Below are positions 31,583 to 40,375 of a stretch of 64,000 bases of DNA, one piece after another. The notes under the pieces are model-generated. The model saw nothing but the letters and a program-made list of their open reading frames with translations, was not told the origin of the DNA and did no database searches. The stretch is from Anaerolineae bacterium (GTDB taxonomy: Bacteria; Chloroflexota; Anaerolineae; 4572-78; J111): contig JAJVIM010000023.1 of assembly GCA_022071955.1 (NCBI GenBank), positions 1-64,000 on the forward strand, given 5' to 3'. Position 1 is the stretch's first letter; each line of letters opens with the position of its first letter. Made by a program: the position numbers and the translations under genes.

Positions 31583-32910
31583 TGGATAGACGATATACCA
31601 GACGACCCTACGAACAAAGCCGCAGCTCCCGGGGCGGCGCCCTGATTTTTGGCATTGGCCTGGGGGCAATGCTGATGACCGCAGCTATTTTTGCAGCGTT
31701 ACTGGTACCCGGCATCAATCGCCGGGTAGAAAACCTGCCCTTTTACGCCCAAACCTACTACCGCAAACTCTTTCCGCACCCGGAATATTTGCCAACCCCC
31801 GCGCCCACCGTTTCGGCGGCAGGGGTTGGCGGCGGAGCGCTCAACCAGCCGGTAACACTCGATCTGCCGCCGGTAGGGGGCAACACGCCGCCCACTACCA
31901 GCCAATCCGATGACGCCATCCCGGCGGCGGTCAATGTGCCACCGCCACCGGCCAACGACCCGGCACCCCTGGTAAATCTGCAGCCCATCGCGTCAAAAGT
32001 GCAGTTGGCCGGCTTTACCCACCAGTGGCAAACCTGGAACAATTGCGGCCCGGCCACCGTAACGATGAATATGAGTTACTTTGACCGGCCCGAAACCCAG
32101 GTAGACGCCGCCAGGTTTCTCAAACCCAACAAAAACGACAAAAACGTTAGCCCGGAAGAGTTGGCCGCCTACGCCCGCACCACCGGGCTGGAGGCGTTAG
32201 TGCGCCACGGCGGCAGCATCAGCCAGCTCAAGCAATTTCTCACCAACGGCCTGCCCGTGCTGGCCGAAACCTGGCTGATTCATGATGGCGACGGGTTGGG
32301 CCATTACCGCCTGCTCACCGGCTACAACGACGACGCCAACCAGTTTACCACGTTTGATTCGCTCAGCGGCCCCGACCTGCCGGTGGATTACGCTCAGTTT
32401 GATGCCGACTGGCGGGTGTTTAACCGGGTGTACGTGGTGATTTACCCCGCCGAACGGGCCGACACCGTGGCCGCCATTATCGGCCCGGATATGAACGACA
32501 TCCATCTGGATGAACGGCTGGCCAGCGACGCCCAGGCCGAAATTGAAGCCGATCCCACCGACGCCATCGCTTTTTTCAACCAGGGCGACGCTCTCACCCG
32601 GCTCGGCCGTTTTGAGCAGGCCACCGCCGCGTTTGACCAGTCGCGCCGGCTGGGGCTGCACTGGCGGCGGTTGTGGTATCAATTTACGCCGTTTGAGGCT
32701 TACTACGCCGCCGGCCGCTATCAGGATGTCATCGACCTGGCCGAAGCCACCATTTCCGGCACCGGCGGGCTGGAAGAAGCCTACTACTACCTGGGGCTGG
32801 CCCGGCTGGCCACCGGCCAATCCGGGGCCAAAGAAGCCTTTCAGGCCGCCGTCGATTACAACGCCAACTTCCGTCCCGCTCAGGAAGCGCTGGCCAAACT
32901 CACCCCTTAA
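31582..32910 (+). CDS. Membrane-anchored C39-like cysteine peptidase with TPR-like tail
   Basis: 442 residues. A transmembrane helix (about 20-42) and a Pro-rich linker (70-135) precede a C39-like peptidase domain: Cys 155 in WNNCGPATV, His 241 in GLGHYRLLTGY and Asp 259 in TFDSLSGP form the expected triad. The C-terminal part (about 310-440) has helix pairs of TPR type (AIAFFNQGDALTRLGRFEQA and EAYYYLGLARLATG). The topology places the peptidase outside the membrane. The start overlaps the AMMECR1 stop. Likely a protease or peptidase-fold binding protein; substrate unknown. Confidence 0.87.
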   Translation: MDRRYTRRPYEQSRSSRGGALIFGIGLGAMLMTAAIFAALLVPGINRRVENLPFYAQTYYRKLFPHPEYLPTPAPTVSAAGVGGGALNQPVTLDLPPVGGNTPPTTSQSDDAIPAAVNVPPPPANDPAPLVNLQPIASKVQLAGFTHQWQTWNNCGPATVTMNMSYFDRPETQVDAARFLKPNKNDKNVSPEELAAYARTTGLEALVRHGGSISQLKQFLTNGLPVLAETWLIHDGDGLGHYRLLTGYNDDANQFTTFDSLSGPDLPVDYAQFDADWRVFNRVYVVIYPAERADTVAAIIGPDMNDIHLDERLASDAQAEIEADPTDAIAFFNQGDALTRLGRFEQATAAFDQSRRLGLHWRRLWYQFTPFEAYYAAGRYQDVIDLAEATISGTGGLEEAYYYLGLARLATGQSGAKEAFQAAVDYNANFRPAQEALAKLTP

Positions 32911-32922
32911 AAAAGGATAATT

Positions 32923-34095
32923 ATGTGGTATTTTCGCAGCCCGGAAATCATTTTTGGACCCGATGCTCTGGACCACCTCACCCAACTGACCGGCCGCACC
33001 GCTGTCATCATCACTGATGAAGTGATGGTTCAACTGGGTTATGCCGCGCGGGTGCAGGATAAACTGGCCCAGGCCGGCATCGCCAGCCATGTTTTTGCGG
33101 AAGTCGAAGCCGAACCGGCCATCGCCACCATCCGGCGCGGGGCGGCGGCGCTGACCACCTTCCAGCCGGATTGGATTGTGGCCCTGGGCGGCGGTTCACC
33201 CATCGACGCGGCCAAAGCTATGTGGATTCTGTACGAAAACCCGCAGGTTGATATTTTGGCGGTCAACCCGTTTGAGCCGCTGGGCCTGCGCCAAAAAGCC
33301 CGGCTGATTGCCATCAGCGCCACCAGCGGCACCGGCGCGGAAGCCACCTGGGCTTTTGTGCTCACCGACCCCGCCGAGCAGCGCAAAGTGGCCGTCGGCT
33401 CGCCGGAAAACCTGCCGGACATTGCCATTGTTGACCCGGCGCTGGCCGCATCCATGCCGCCGCAGCTCACCGCCGATACCGGCATGGACGCGCTGACCCA
33501 CGCCATCGAAGGTTACACTTCTACCTGGCGCAACGACTTTGCCGATGGCCTGTGTTTAACCGCGGCCCGCCTGATTTTTGAGATGCTGCCCCGCGCCGTG
33601 GCCGATGGCCGCGACGCCGAAGCCCGCGAAAAAATGCACAACGCCGCGGCTATTGCCGGGCTGGGCTTTATTAATTCGATGTGCTCGCTGGCGCACGCGC
33701 TGGGCCACAGCCTGGGCGGCCTGTTTGACCTGCCGCATGGCCGGGCGGTGGGGCTGTTTTTGCCCTACACCATCCAGTTTAACGCCAACGATCCGGCCGC
33801 CGACACGCGCTACTGCGAACTGGCCGCCTTTTTGGGACTGCCCGCCGCCACCGAGGCCGAAGGCGCGGCCAGCCTGGTGGCGGCCCTGCGCCGGCTATCG
33901 GCCCAAATTGGCCAGCCGCAATCCATTGCCGCCGCGCTGAATATTTCGGCGGAGGAGTTTGCCGCTCAGCTTGAAACGCTGATTGATCACGCCGAAAGCG
34001 ATACTCAAATTGTCACCGCGCCGCGCTCGCCCACCACCGCCGACGTGCGCCAACTATTATTATACGCCTTCCACGGAAAAGACATCGACTGGTGA
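32923..34095 (+). CDS. Iron-containing alcohol dehydrogenase
   Basis: 390 residues, group III metal-dependent alcohol dehydrogenase. NAD-binding GGGSPIDAAKA lies near 89-99; metal ligands are D189 and H193 in GMDALTHAIEGY, H258 in SLAHALGH and H272 in LPHG. It should reduce or oxidise short alcohols or sugar-derived aldehydes in the cytosol, but the substrate cannot be read. It follows the peptidase gene by 12 bases, with AAAGGA before the ATG, and precedes the broken SDR gene by 7 bases, so these four genes probably form one unit. Confidence 0.9.
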   Translation: MWYFRSPEIIFGPDALDHLTQLTGRTAVIITDEVMVQLGYAARVQDKLAQAGIASHVFAEVEAEPAIATIRRGAAALTTFQPDWIVALGGGSPIDAAKAMWILYENPQVDILAVNPFEPLGLRQKARLIAISATSGTGAEATWAFVLTDPAEQRKVAVGSPENLPDIAIVDPALAASMPPQLTADTGMDALTHAIEGYTSTWRNDFADGLCLTAARLIFEMLPRAVADGRDAEAREKMHNAAAIAGLGFINSMCSLAHALGHSLGGLFDLPHGRAVGLFLPYTIQFNANDPAADTRYCELAAFLGLPAATEAEGAASLVAALRRLSAQIGQPQSIAAALNISAEEFAAQLETLIDHAESDTQIVTAPRSPTTADVRQLLLYAFHGKDIDW

Positions 34096-34102
34096 AAAAT
34101 AG

Positions 34103-35082
34103 GTGATCCTTGTTACGGGAGCCACAGGCTTTTTAGGCCGCAACCTGTGCCAGCATCTGGCGGCGCAGGGCTGCTCGCTGCGCGCGCTGGTACGCCCCAC
34201 CAGCGACACGGCTTTTTTGCGCAAACTGGGCGTTGAACTTGCCCCCGGTGACGTCACCGACGCCGCTTCGGTGCGGGCCGCGGCGCAGGGCTGCCGGCAC
34301 GTTGTCCACACTGCGGCCTATTTTCGGTTGTGGGGGCCGCCGGAGCCATTTATCCGCACCAATATTCAGGGCACGCAAAACGTGCTGCGGGCAGCGCAGG
34401 CAGCCGGGGTAGAAAAGTTTGTCCACATCAGCACCATCATTGTGGTGGGGCCGCAGCCGGGCCACGCCCCCATCACCGAGGCCACGCCGCGCACCCCCTA
34501 TCGTTCTGATAATTACGCCAAAACCAAAACCATCGGCGAAAAGCTGGCGCTGGAATTTTCGGGGCGAGGGCTGCCGGTGGTGGTGTTGCGGCTGGGCGCG
34601 CTGTACGGACCCTACGGCCACTACGCTTTAATCGACTTTTTTTTGAGGAGTTTTTGCACAACTGGCGGGTGCAGGTACACCGGGGGCGGCACCTTATTTT
34701 TCCCTGCTACGTGGGCGATGCCGCCAGCGGCATTGAACTGGCGCTGCGCCACGGGCGGGCCGGGGAAATTTACAACATCAGCGGCGAAAGTATTTCGCAC
34801 CGCGAGGCCAACCGCATCATCAGCCAGCTTTCGGGCCGGAGCAGTTGGCGGATTAACGTGCCGGCCGGGCTGATGCTGCAATTTGTAAAATTATTGGAGT
34901 TGCTGGCTCACTTTACCAACCGCGAGCCGTTTTACCCGGAAAATCTCAAACCGTATGTGTTTAACGATTGGCCGGTTGACTCCGGCAAAGCCCGGCGCGA
35001 CCTGGGCTTTGAGCCGCTCACCTTTGCCGAGGGGGCGCAGCGCACGCTCAACTGGTACAAAGCCATCGGCTACCGGGTCTGA
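34103..35082 (+). pseudogene. NAD-dependent epimerase/dehydratase (SDR), frameshifted
   Basis: Starts at GTG 34103 with an intact Rossmann motif GATGFLGR and the catalytic YAKTK; frame 1 then fails after GPYGHYAL (34630). The missing part continues in the -1 frame, from about FEEFLHNW to YKAIGYRV at 35082. The change lies in a window containing a run of eight T (34637-34644) and can be explained by one missing base, for example a T in GCTTTAAT. It could be a genuine pseudogene, a sequencing indel, or programmed -1 frameshifting on the T-run. The intact protein would be an extended SDR of about 326 residues. The end overlaps the convergent GlcNAc transferase by 13 bases. Confidence 0.85.
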
Positions 35083-36128
35083 TCGACATCGGCCCGGCTG
35101 AGCCACCACAACACCGCCAGCGTCATCACCCCGATGACCGCCAGCGCCAACAGCTTGAACAATCGCACCTCGATGATGAGCGCCAAAATACCAAACGCGG
35201 CGCAAAAACTGTAATATAACAGCACAATCTGGCGCTGGCTCAACCCCAAATCCAGCAGCCGGTAATGCAGGTGATCGCGCCCGGCATGGGTGGGGTTGCC
35301 GCGCCGCCGCCAGCGCCACAGAATCAGCCAGGCCACATCGATGATGGGCACGCTCAGCACCAGCAGGGCAGTGGCCACTTTGGCCGGGGCCAAAATAGAA
35401 AGCGACGCCAGCGCAAACCCAAGCAGCACGCTGCCGCTGCTGCCCATAAACACTCGCGCCGGGTGAAAGTTGAACGGCAAAAAGCCCAAACACGCCGCCG
35501 CCAATGCCAGCGGAAACAGCGCCACCGTGGTCTGCCCCAAACTGTAGGCATGCACGGCAAACAGCAAACTGGCGATGGCCGTTACCCCGGCGGCCAGCCC
35601 GTCCAGTCCATCGAGCCAGTTGACGGTGTTGATCATGCCCATCACCCAAAACACGGTCAGGGGGTAGGTGATCCAGCCGGGAAACTCTTTGTAGCCGCCC
35701 ACAGCGTAGCCGCCAATAAAAAAAGTGGGAAAGGTGACCCGCTGCACAATAATATCAAAACCAATGGCGATGAGCGCGACGGCAAACTGGGCGGCAAACT
35801 GCGGCCAGCTCGGAAACTCAAATTTGTCATCCAGCACGCCAAATACAAAAATCACCAAACTGCCCAGCAGCACCCCGGTGAGCAGTTTGGCATCTTCTGC
35901 GCCGATGGCCGGCCACACCCCGGCGGCGCTGAGGGCAAACACCAGCAGTCCGGCCCCAAAAAAGCCGGCAAACAGGGCCACCCCACCCAACCGCGAAATG
36001 TACCCCAAATGAATCCGCCGGCCGCCGGGTTCAGCGACCACATTCCAGCGCCGGCCCAACTTGATAGACAGGGGCGTTACCAGTAAACTTAGTAGAAACG
36101 CAACAGCAAAAACCAGCAGGTAGCTCAT
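35070..36128 (-). CDS. UDP-GlcNAc:undecaprenyl-phosphate GlcNAc-1-phosphate transferase-like
   Basis: 352 residues, polytopic (about ten helices), of the MraY/WecA/TagO family that loads a sugar-1-phosphate on the lipid carrier to start glycan synthesis. Visible motifs: VLDDKFEFPSW (DD metal site), NTVNWLDGLDGLA (catalytic NxxDGxDGLA) and GRDHLHYRLLDLGLSQRQ (HxH-type nucleotide recognition). The HLHYRLL motif suggests WecA/TagO rather than MraY. I chose the ATG at 36128 because the domain begins there; a start 11 codons upstream is also open. It probably begins the polymer elongated by the glycosyltransferases at 12.7-14.9 kb. Confidence 0.9.
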   Translation of the reverse strand: MSYLLVFAVAFLLSLLVTPLSIKLGRRWNVVAEPGGRRIHLGYISRLGGVALFAGFFGAGLLVFALSAAGVWPAIGAEDAKLLTGVLLGSLVIFVFGVLDDKFEFPSWPQFAAQFAVALIAIGFDIIVQRVTFPTFFIGGYAVGGYKEFPGWITYPLTVFWVMGMINTVNWLDGLDGLAAGVTAIASLLFAVHAYSLGQTTVALFPLALAAACLGFLPFNFHPARVFMGSSGSVLLGFALASLSILAPAKVATALLVLSVPIIDVAWLILWRWRRRGNPTHAGRDHLHYRLLDLGLSQRQIVLLYYSFCAAFGILALIIEVRLFKLLALAVIGVMTLAVLWWLSRADVDQTR

Positions 36129-36228
36129 AGCCGAGTCCGGAAAACCAGGAGAATGATGCACACGGTATAAACAATCAATCTGTCACACTCTAAAAGGATT
36201 GAAGCAAATGAGCAAATTTGAACTACAA

Positions 36229-36411
36229 GGTATATTCAAAATCCCCCACCCCCTTCCCCCTCCCCCACAAAGTGGGGGAGGGGACGACAAATTCGTGTGT
36301 CGGGGCGCGGCTATGCCGCGCCCCGACACACATTAAATATTCCCCCTTCCCTGGGGAAGGGGGTTAGGGGGATGGGGGCTGCACGTATAATTTTTCGACT
36401 TTGAATATACC
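36229..36411. mobile_element. MITE-like element with 12-bp terminal inverted repeats
   Basis: GGTATATTCAAA (36229-36240) and TTTGAATATACC (36400-36411) are perfect terminal inverted repeats. The 183-bp interior carries three perfect hairpins: CCCCTCCCCCAC/GTGGGGGAGGGG (36257-36283), a 17-bp stem with a TAT loop (36295-36331) and CCCCCTTCCC/GGGAAGGGGG (36342-36363). No ORF. A TATAAT at 36386-36391 near the right end could drive sixA. It fills the gap 36129-36434, which otherwise has no gene. Confidence 0.75.
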
Positions 36412-36434
36412 CTGATCCGAGCAAGGAGGCCATT

Positions 36435-36959
36435 ATGAAAACAGTTTTGCTATTACGGCACGCCAAATCTGATTGGGGCGAGGCCGGGCTGGCCGATTTT
36501 GACCGGCCGCTGGCCACTCGCGGCGAAAAAGATGCGCCGCTGATGGGGCAGGTGCTGGCCAAATTTGATTACATGCCAGACCAGATTATTTCGTCGCCGG
36601 CAAAGCGGGCCAGGCAAACCAGCCAACTGGTAGCCAAAGCCTGCGGCTACCAACCCGAGATCGACTGGGCGGACTCATTTTACGGCGGCGGCAGCGAAGA
36701 TTTGATCGGGGCGCTGCGCCGGCTGCCTGATTCGGTGGAACGGCCGCTGCTGGTGGGCCACAACCCAACCCTGGAAGAAACCGTAGCCGATATGCTGGTT
36801 GGTCCCGATGCCAGTTGGCAGGAAAGTATGTCGATCAAGCTGCCCACTGCCGGGCTGGTTTGCCTTGATTTACCCATTACCGAGTGGCGCGAGCTGGTTC
36901 CCGGCCAGGCCGTGCTGCGCTGGTTTTTGATTCCCCGGCTGGTAAAAGCCATCCTGTAA
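36435..36959 (+). CDS. sixA: SixA-type phosphohistidine phosphatase
   Basis: 174 residues of the histidine phosphatase superfamily, SixA branch, which dephosphorylates phosphohistidine on signalling proteins. The N-terminal RHAKS (8-12) contains the catalytic His 9, R59-type arginine lies in SSPAKRARQT, and the second histidine in LLVGHNPT (about 109). GGAGG precedes the ATG well. It is followed by an AI-2E family transporter 15 bases away and later by another histidine phosphatase, the latter in a conserved trio. Confidence 0.92.
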   Translation: MKTVLLLRHAKSDWGEAGLADFDRPLATRGEKDAPLMGQVLAKFDYMPDQIISSPAKRARQTSQLVAKACGYQPEIDWADSFYGGGSEDLIGALRRLPDSVERPLLVGHNPTLEETVADMLVGPDASWQESMSIKLPTAGLVCLDLPITEWRELVPGQAVLRWFLIPRLVKAIL

Positions 36960-36974
36960 CTTCAGCGAGGAGCA

Positions 36975-38303
36975 ATGAACAACACCGAATGGAGCGCACC
37001 CACCAAATACATTGTCGCCGTTGGGCTGATTATTTTTGCCCTGTACCTGCTTTACATCAGCCAGTCGGTTTTAACGCTGGTCATTCTGGCGGCGCTGATC
37101 GCCTTTTTGCTGATTCCCATTGTTGATTTTTTTAACAGCCGGCTCAAAATGCCGCGCGGCGTAGCCGTGCTGGTGACCTATTTGCTGGCGGCCATCGTTA
37201 TTTTGCTGTCGCCGCTGGTATTTGTGCCACCCATCATCGACGGCCTGCGCTTTTTGTACAATATTGACTACAACATTTTGGTATCAGACAGCCTGGCCTG
37301 GATTCAACGCACGCTCAGCGCCATCGAACAGACAAAGCTTCATTTGGGGTCGTACACGCTGGATTTGGCCCCGATTGTTGCCCCAATTTACGACATCCTG
37401 CAAAGCGCCGAGCAGGAGGCCGCCGTGCGGCTGCCCTCGTTTGAAACCATCATCAATTCGCTGCAATCGGCGGTAACGGTAACGTTTGGCGTGGCCACCA
37501 ACATTGCCGGAACAGTGTTTTCCGGGATTTTCACTTTTGTGGTGCTGCTGCTATCCGCCATTTATATGACCATTGACGCCCATCGTTTTGCCCATATATT
37601 TCTGGAAATTGTGCCGCCGGCTTACCAACCGGAAATCTCACGGCTTCAGCATCGTTTGGCCAGAACCTGGCGCGCTTATTTTCGCGGTCAGGTTACGCTG
37701 ATGTTTATCATCGGCGTGGTAACCTGGTTGGGGAATATGGCGCTGGGGCTGCCGGGCGCGTTTGCACTGGGGTTTATCGCCGGGATACTGGAACTCATCC
37801 CCAATTTGGGGCCGTTTATGGCCGCGGTGCCGGCAGTGGTGGTCGCTCTGCTGCAAGGTTCTACTGTGCTGCCGGTGAGCAATTGGGTTTTTGCGCTCAT
37901 CATTATCGGCTTTTACATTTTAGTGCAGCAGTTTGAAAACACGGTGGTAGTGCCCCGTATTTTGGGCGAAGCGGTAGACCTGCACCCGCTGGTGGTTATT
38001 ATTGGGGTGCTGATAGGGGCTAACGTGGGCGGCATTTTGGGCGCGCTGCTGGCCGCGCCGGTGATTGCCTCTGGCCGGGAGATTGTGCGCTACCTGTACA
38101 AAAAAATACTCGGCCAGCCGCCCTTCCCGGTAGAAGAAGAAGTGGAGCCGCCGGAGTCGGTGTTGTGGCAGCAAAGCCGAAAATGGCTGTCGAAAACACA
38201 CCAACTGATGGCCGGCAGCCGCAGCCAACCCGTGCCGCCAACCGGCGAAGCAGCGATTCCGGCGGAGTCTGGGCCGCAAAAGCCCGATTCCGACGTTGCT
38301 TGA
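36975..38303 (+). CDS. AI-2E family transporter (PerM-like)
   Basis: 442 residues with about eight transmembrane helices and the UPF0118/AI-2E pattern: an N-terminal helix pair, the central periplasmic-type loop (about 105-165), the GFIAGILELIPNLGP motif near 262-276 and VVPRILGEAVDLHPLVVII near 315-333. The family exports small molecules, ions or sodium in exchange, with autoinducer-2 only one reported substrate. A GAGGAG site precedes the ATG. The cytosolic C-terminal tail (about 385-442) is Pro/Ser rich and unusual. Transcribed with sixA. Confidence 0.9.
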   Translation: MNNTEWSAPTKYIVAVGLIIFALYLLYISQSVLTLVILAALIAFLLIPIVDFFNSRLKMPRGVAVLVTYLLAAIVILLSPLVFVPPIIDGLRFLYNIDYNILVSDSLAWIQRTLSAIEQTKLHLGSYTLDLAPIVAPIYDILQSAEQEAAVRLPSFETIINSLQSAVTVTFGVATNIAGTVFSGIFTFVVLLLSAIYMTIDAHRFAHIFLEIVPPAYQPEISRLQHRLARTWRAYFRGQVTLMFIIGVVTWLGNMALGLPGAFALGFIAGILELIPNLGPFMAAVPAVVVALLQGSTVLPVSNWVFALIIIGFYILVQQFENTVVVPRILGEAVDLHPLVVIIGVLIGANVGGILGALLAAPVIASGREIVRYLYKKILGQPPFPVEEEVEPPESVLWQQSRKWLSKTHQLMAGSRSQPVPPTGEAAIPAESGPQKPDSDVA

Positions 38304-38359
38304 CGGGAGATTGGTGTTAGGCTATATTACTATTCACCATAAAAATAACAGGCAGGCGC

Positions 38360-39034
38360 ATGGCCCAGGCTTCCAAAAAGAAACCCGCACCCCCCAAAGC
38401 AACCACCGTTTTATTCATTCGGCATGGCGAAAACGAGTGGACATCGAGCCATAAACTGGCCGGACGAACCCCCGGGGTTCACCTTAACGAGCAGGGCAAA
38501 AAGCAGGCTATCGCTCTGGGCAAACGGCTGGCCAAAGTTAAGCTCAACGCGATTTACGCCAGCCCGCTGGAAAGAACAATGGAAACAGCACAGGCCATTG
38601 CCAACCACCACCAACTGGAAGTTCAACCCGAACCGGAACTCTTGGAAGTGGATTACGGCAAGTGGACCGGCAAAGAAATTGCCAAACTGGCCAAAAAGAA
38701 AAGCTGGCCGGTGATTCAATTTTATCCGAGCAGCGCCGGTTTTCCCGGCGGCGAAACCATGTACGAGATGCAAACCCGGTTTGTTAAGGCTATCAACCGG
38801 CTGGTAAAAGATCATCCAGAGCAGACTATTGCTGTGGTAGGGCACGCCGATCTGATAAAATCGGCGGTGGCACATTATTTGGGCGTTCATTTTGACCTGT
38901 TTCAGCGGATTGTTATCAGTACGGCCTCAATCACAACGGTTAGTTTTATGCCGATGGGGCCGCGGGTGGTGTGTGTAAACGACACCAACCACAATCCGCC
39001 GCCCCCAAAAGATAAAGATAAAAAGCCAAAGTAA
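38360..39034 (+). CDS. Histidine phosphatase (MSMEG_4193-type phosphomutase family)
   Basis: 224 residues, phosphoglycerate-mutase-like fold. A short basic N-tail (KKKPAPPK) precedes the catalytic FIRHGENEW (His 22), and the second active-site residues lie in LLEVDYGKWTG (Glu near 96) and VVGHADLIKS (His 162). The tail ends in a lysine-rich segment. It resembles the phosphomutase-like family TIGR03848 (MSMEG_4193), which in Actinobacteria is found beside the two genes that follow here. The family's substrate is unknown. It is followed 10 bases later by DUF3090 and belongs to the same operon as sixA and the transporter by proximity only. Confidence 0.85.
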   Translation: MAQASKKKPAPPKATTVLFIRHGENEWTSSHKLAGRTPGVHLNEQGKKQAIALGKRLAKVKLNAIYASPLERTMETAQAIANHHQLEVQPEPELLEVDYGKWTGKEIAKLAKKKSWPVIQFYPSSAGFPGGETMYEMQTRFVKAINRLVKDHPEQTIAVVGHADLIKSAVAHYLGVHFDLFQRIVISTASITTVSFMPMGPRVVCVNDTNHNPPPPKDKDKKPK

Positions 39035-39044
39035 GGACGTCAAG

Positions 39045-39578
39045 ATGTCAAGAAAATTGACAGACCTCCATCCCGTATCAAGAATTACCATTGGAACAGT
39101 AGGGCCGCCCGGCCAGCGCGTATTTTTGCTGCAAGCCAGCCACGAAAATTCAACCGTCACCTTAAAAATAGAAAAAGAACAGGCCCGCGTACTGGCATCG
39201 AGCACCATTGAACTGCTGGATGAACTGGATGACAAATACCCGCGCAACTACTCCAAAACCGATCAGCCGCTCAGTTCTGATTTGATGCTGCAAGAGCCGG
39301 TTGACCCGCGCTTTATAGTCGGCCAGATTGGGCTGGGCTACGATCAGGACGAAGATATGGTGGTGTTGGTGGTTCAGGAAGCGCAATTAGAAGAACTGAG
39401 CGACCCATCGACCGTGCGCTTGTGGGCCACGCGCAGCCAAATGCGTGCTATGTGCGATCACACGCTGGAAGTTGTTGAGCAGGGGCGGCCCATCTGCCCG
39501 CTGTGCGAATCGCCAATGGACCCCGATGGCCATTTCTGCCCCAAAACAAACGGTTATGAAAGGGTACAATGGGTTTAG
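39045..39578 (+). CDS. DUF3090 protein with C-terminal zinc-ribbon-like cysteines
   Basis: 177 residues, DUF3090 (TIGR03847) family. The conserved core includes RVFLLQASHENSTVTLKIEK, DLMLQEPVDPRFIVGQIGLG, YDQDEDMVVLVVQE and WATRSQMRAMC. Cys 151, Cys 154, Cys 165 and His 163 in CPLCESPMDPDGHFC suggest a small zinc ribbon at the C-terminus. Its function is unknown. The stop overlaps the next start by 10 bases, so it is translated together with the kinase-like protein. Confidence 0.88.
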   Translation: MSRKLTDLHPVSRITIGTVGPPGQRVFLLQASHENSTVTLKIEKEQARVLASSTIELLDELDDKYPRNYSKTDQPLSSDLMLQEPVDPRFIVGQIGLGYDQDEDMVVLVVQEAQLEELSDPSTVRLWATRSQMRAMCDHTLEVVEQGRPICPLCESPMDPDGHFCPKTNGYERVQWV

Positions 39579-40375
39579 CCTCGCGGTTTAGCCTGGAAAA
39601 CATCCGCGCCAAACTCAAGGCAGTTGCAGGCCTGGCGCCGGCCAACGCGCTCATCAATCAGAATAACGCGGTGATTTCGGTGCTACTGGAAGGAGAGTTG
39701 GAACTTGAAGGGCTAATGCCGTGGAGTTCTAACTACACGTTTTTGGCCACCCTCAAAACCCGGACCGCAGAATCGGTGCTGGGCATTTACAAGCCGGGCG
39801 ATGGCGAGCGGCCGTTGTGGGATTTTCCCGACCGCACGCTGTGCAACCGGGAGTTTGCCAGCTATCTGGTAAGCCAGATATTGGGCTGGCCTAATATTCC
39901 GGCCACCGTGCTGCGCAGCGGGCCGCACGGCGTGGGCAGTGTTCAGCTTTTTGTTGATGCCGAATACGAAGCCCACTACTTTAATATGAAAAACGTGCCG
40001 GCCTTTACCACGGATTTCAGGAATATGGCGCTGTTTGACTACATTGTTAACAACGCCGACCGCAAAGGCGGCCACTGCCTCAAAGGCCGTGATGGCACAA
40101 TTTGGGCCATCGACCACGGACTGACGTTTCACACTGACCCCAAACTGCGAACCGTAATCTGGGAATTCAGCGACGAGCCAATCCCGGCGGCGCAAATTGA
40201 CGACCTGGCCCGGATGAAAGAGCTGCTGGAAAATTCGGCATTGTGCGAGGTTTTGGCAGATTTGATCACTGCGCCGGAACTGAGCGCGTTTAAAAGCAGA
40301 ATTTCCCGGCTGGTTACCTCTGGCCAGTTCCCTCCCCTCAGGCCGGGGCGCAACGTGCCCTATCCGCCTATTTGA
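39569..40375 (+). CDS. SCO1664 family PI3/PI4-kinase-like protein
   Basis: 268 residues, matching TIGR03843 (SCO1664 family). The pattern resembles the HipA/PI3-4K-like phosphotransferase fold: IYKPGDGERPLWDFPDRTL (Lys 75 for ATP contact), FDYIVNNADRKGGHCLKG with D164, R165, H169 as a catalytic-loop equivalent, and IDHGLTFH (D182) as metal-binding DxG. It may phosphorylate a protein or small molecule, with the histidine phosphatase two genes upstream as the reverse step; this is inference. Its 3' end overlaps the convergent membrane protein gene by eight bases. Confidence 0.87.
   Translation: MGLASRFSLENIRAKLKAVAGLAPANALINQNNAVISVLLEGELELEGLMPWSSNYTFLATLKTRTAESVLGIYKPGDGERPLWDFPDRTLCNREFASYLVSQILGWPNIPATVLRSGPHGVGSVQLFVDAEYEAHYFNMKNVPAFTTDFRNMALFDYIVNNADRKGGHCLKGRDGTIWAIDHGLTFHTDPKLRTVIWEFSDEPIPAAQIDDLARMKELLENSALCEVLADLITAPELSAFKSRISRLVTSGQFPPLRPGRNVPYPPI

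Noticed and set aside
39569..40375. HipA toxin of a toxin-antitoxin pair
   Set aside because: No HipB-like antitoxin is adjacent and the gene fits the SCO1664 family with DUF3090 and phosphatase neighbours.
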